Shown here: piece after piece, positions 62,737 through 64,000 of the stretch | How positions within the stretch are numbered: position 1 is the first letter of the stretch | How the letters are laid out: every line of letters starts with the position of its first letter | Program-made: the position numbers and the translations under genes | NCBI GenBank assembly: GCA_016712145.1 | Contig: JADJRO010000001.1 | Span: 2,232,501-2,296,500 of the forward strand | Reading direction: 5' to 3' | Origin: Saprospiraceae bacterium | Lineage (GTDB): Bacteria; Bacteroidota; Bacteroidia; Chitinophagales; Saprospiraceae | DNA: 64,000 nt | Notes under the pieces: model-generated | Databases searched by the model: none | The model's input: only the letters and a program-made list of their open reading frames with translations | Told to the model about the DNA's origin: nothing

Positions 62737-63162
62737 CTAATTAACTTTTGTCAAAACCATAAGAAGTCCGTCACTGTCCTCAAGAATTCTTTGCTTGTTG
62801 TAATAGAAAACACGGAAGGAGTATTGCCTGTTGTTCAAGGCGAAAGTGAAAGCATGAGTGTCTTTATTCCTGGTGTATGGAACAGTTGTAATTGCTCCGT
62901 TATGATTTAAGGTTAATGAGTCAGCACCAAAATTCATTTCAATATCTTTGTTTGATACGTTGCTTTTATTGTTTGGGTCAACCACCCAAGGACATAGTTC
63001 GCAACTACGAATAAGTGAATGATTTAATACTTCCATAATGCACTCAGCATTCCATTTACCTTTCAAATACATTTCTGAAATAGGTCCTTCATCTTGTCCG
63101 TGAACAAACGTCAATATAAAGACAGTCATTATCACTGAAGCGATTAACTTAAAGTTATTCAT
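62737..63162 (-). CDS. small secreted hypothetical protein
   Basis: 141 residues. Signal peptide MNNFKLIASVIMTVFILTFVHG followed by QDEGP. The mature part has two cysteines close together (SCELCPW) plus one earlier (AECIMEVL), then alternating strands (LTLNHNGAITTVPYTR, HAFTFALNNRQYSFRVFYY) that could form a small beta-barrel or lipocalin-like fold. The family is not recognised with confidence. Stand-alone gene with an imperfect palindrome immediately downstream. Its codon use does not differ obviously from the neighbours. Confidence 0.65.
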   Translation of the reverse strand: MNNFKLIASVIMTVFILTFVHGQDEGPISEMYLKGKWNAECIMEVLNHSLIRSCELCPWVVDPNNKSNVSNKDIEMNFGADSLTLNHNGAITTVPYTRNKDTHAFTFALNNRQYSFRVFYYNKQRILEDSDGLLMVLTKVN

Positions 63163-63788
63163 TTTAGTTATGATTTAAATTTGTCATATAATTTAATAAA
63201 TTCAGATATCACTTTATTTCACAATTTTAATTTTATACACATCAATATCTATTATACGATTGGAACATTATAAACGAAGAACTTTGCCCTCAGGAGGAAT
63301 AAGAAAAAATGAAAAGATCTATAGTAATTTCAATATATTTCATATCTATTAAGATTAAATCTGTCCTATACTGCAGGTCATTAATATTTAAACCTAGAAG
63401 GTTCTCAAATTGTGAAGCTAAACAAAATTATACCTCTGGGTCAAAGAAGGTTTTGTTTCGCAAAATTCGGAGAATAATTTAAAAATTTGGAGAACAATAC
63501 CCCCTACATTCAATAGTAATACAAAAAATCCAGGTCTAATCTAAATTCAAACTATCAATTAATATAAGGTTCGTTTTAGCATATTTCACTTAAATTTTCA
63601 ACGCCGTTTAATTCGTTCACCGTTCAAAATAATGTAAATTCTAAAAATATGGGTAATTAATTGTGGAATTTATAAAATCATTCTACTATTTATCCATTTT
63701 TTATTAAAAGGCGCCGAATTATATAATACATCTATAGATTTATCATATATCTAGCTGCTGCAATTAATTTTAAATCAAAATTTAAAAT
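63163..63788. other. gene-free divergent intergenic region
   Basis: 626 bp, strongly AT-rich, between the small secreted protein (minus) and the partial gene at the right edge (plus). The only structure seen is a pair of short imperfect direct repeats around 63462-63497 (AAATTCGGAGAATAA and AAATTTGGAGAACAA). No gene, hairpin terminator or convincing -7 box found. Confidence 0.5.
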
Positions 63789-64000
63789 ATGATTCTCTAT
63801 AAGTATCTATTTATTGTTTGCCTCTCGATGGGTCAAATACCATCGAATTCATTATTTGTTACGAATTTACATTCGTTTCTATCGAATTCAATTAATGAGA
63901 ATACAAGAATTGATAAAATTACAGGCAATCATGTTGCTAAACAAACTTCTTATAATCCCGTTTTATTTGAAGGATACATAATTGGGGATACAGAGAAGGA
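63789..64000 (+). CDS. secreted protein, 5' end only
   Basis: 70 codons are open from the ATG at 63789-63791 to the window edge. The N-terminus looks like a signal peptide (MILYKYLFIVCLSMG, then QIPSN), followed by a polar stretch rich in Asn and Ser and ending in YNPVLFEGYIIGDTEK. No domain can be assigned from this fragment. Because the gene is cut, length and function remain unknown. Confidence 0.5.
   Translation, partial: MILYKYLFIVCLSMGQIPSNSLFVTNLHSFLSNSINENTRIDKITGNHVAKQTSYNPVLFEGYIIGDTEK

Overview
The window looks like chromosome from an uncultured Bacteroidota bacterium, most likely Saprospiraceae-like. The grounds are low G+C, a dense set of type IX secretion (T9SS) C-terminal sorting domains, HYR, SprB, GEVED, VCBS and thrombospondin-3 modules, exported TPR-CHAT proteins, a LytS/LytTR pair with a beta-propeller sensor, and a few TAnnTTTG-type -7 boxes. 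I saw no rRNA, tRNA, CRISPR array or phage module. The lineage is an inference from gene content only.

Layout. 1-1.4 kb: two small secreted proteins, the first cut by the window edge. 1.8-3.3 kb: an ECF-type sigma factor whose reading frame looks broken near its end, followed by a membrane anti-sigma-like protein with a TPR-like outer part. 3.4-9.2 kb, minus strand: an exported TPR-CHAT protein, a TPR lipoprotein and a Tat-type Gfo/Idh/MocA oxidoreductase. 9.4-14.5 kb: a 1692-residue T9SS adhesin of Cys-rich/HYR repeats with a C-type lectin and a GEVED domain. 14.5-15.9 kb: an IS200/RAYT-like single-strand transposase with four related, covarying palindromes. 16.3-33.5 kb: a 5744-residue secreted protein (LamG, five parallel beta-helix blocks, a 20 x 85-residue tandem array, T9SS tail). 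34.5-35.7 kb: a membrane-anchored putative DNA-binding regulator. 35.8-38.8 kb: a second exported TPR-CHAT protein. 39.5-47.6 kb: a SprB-repeat/HYR adhesin converging on a paralogue of the 1692-residue adhesin. 47.8-48.9 kb: a frameshifted AAA/DUF4143 ATPase. 49.7-56.5 kb: a VCBS-repeat secreted protein, then a LytS-type sensor kinase and a LytTR response regulator overlapping by 4 bp. 56.6-62.3 kb: a short LRR protein, a third TPR-CHAT protein and a T9SS LRR protein. 62.7-64 kb: a small secreted protein and the start of a gene leaving the window.

How the genes fit together. Most of the coding DNA makes cell-surface or released proteins. Six carry T9SS sorting domains and should cross the outer membrane by that route; the secretion machinery itself is not in the window. 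Regulation is represented by the sigma/anti-sigma pair, the one-component membrane regulator and the LytS/LytTR pair. The three TPR-CHAT proteins keep the caspase-like His/Cys pair but carry signal peptides, so they should act outside the cytoplasm. One of them converges on the sigma/anti-sigma pair, which suggests, but does not show, a cell-envelope signalling unit.

The most distinctive non-coding signals are the covarying palindromes around the transposase and a 62-bp two-hairpin element translated in frame inside two of the three CHAT domains.
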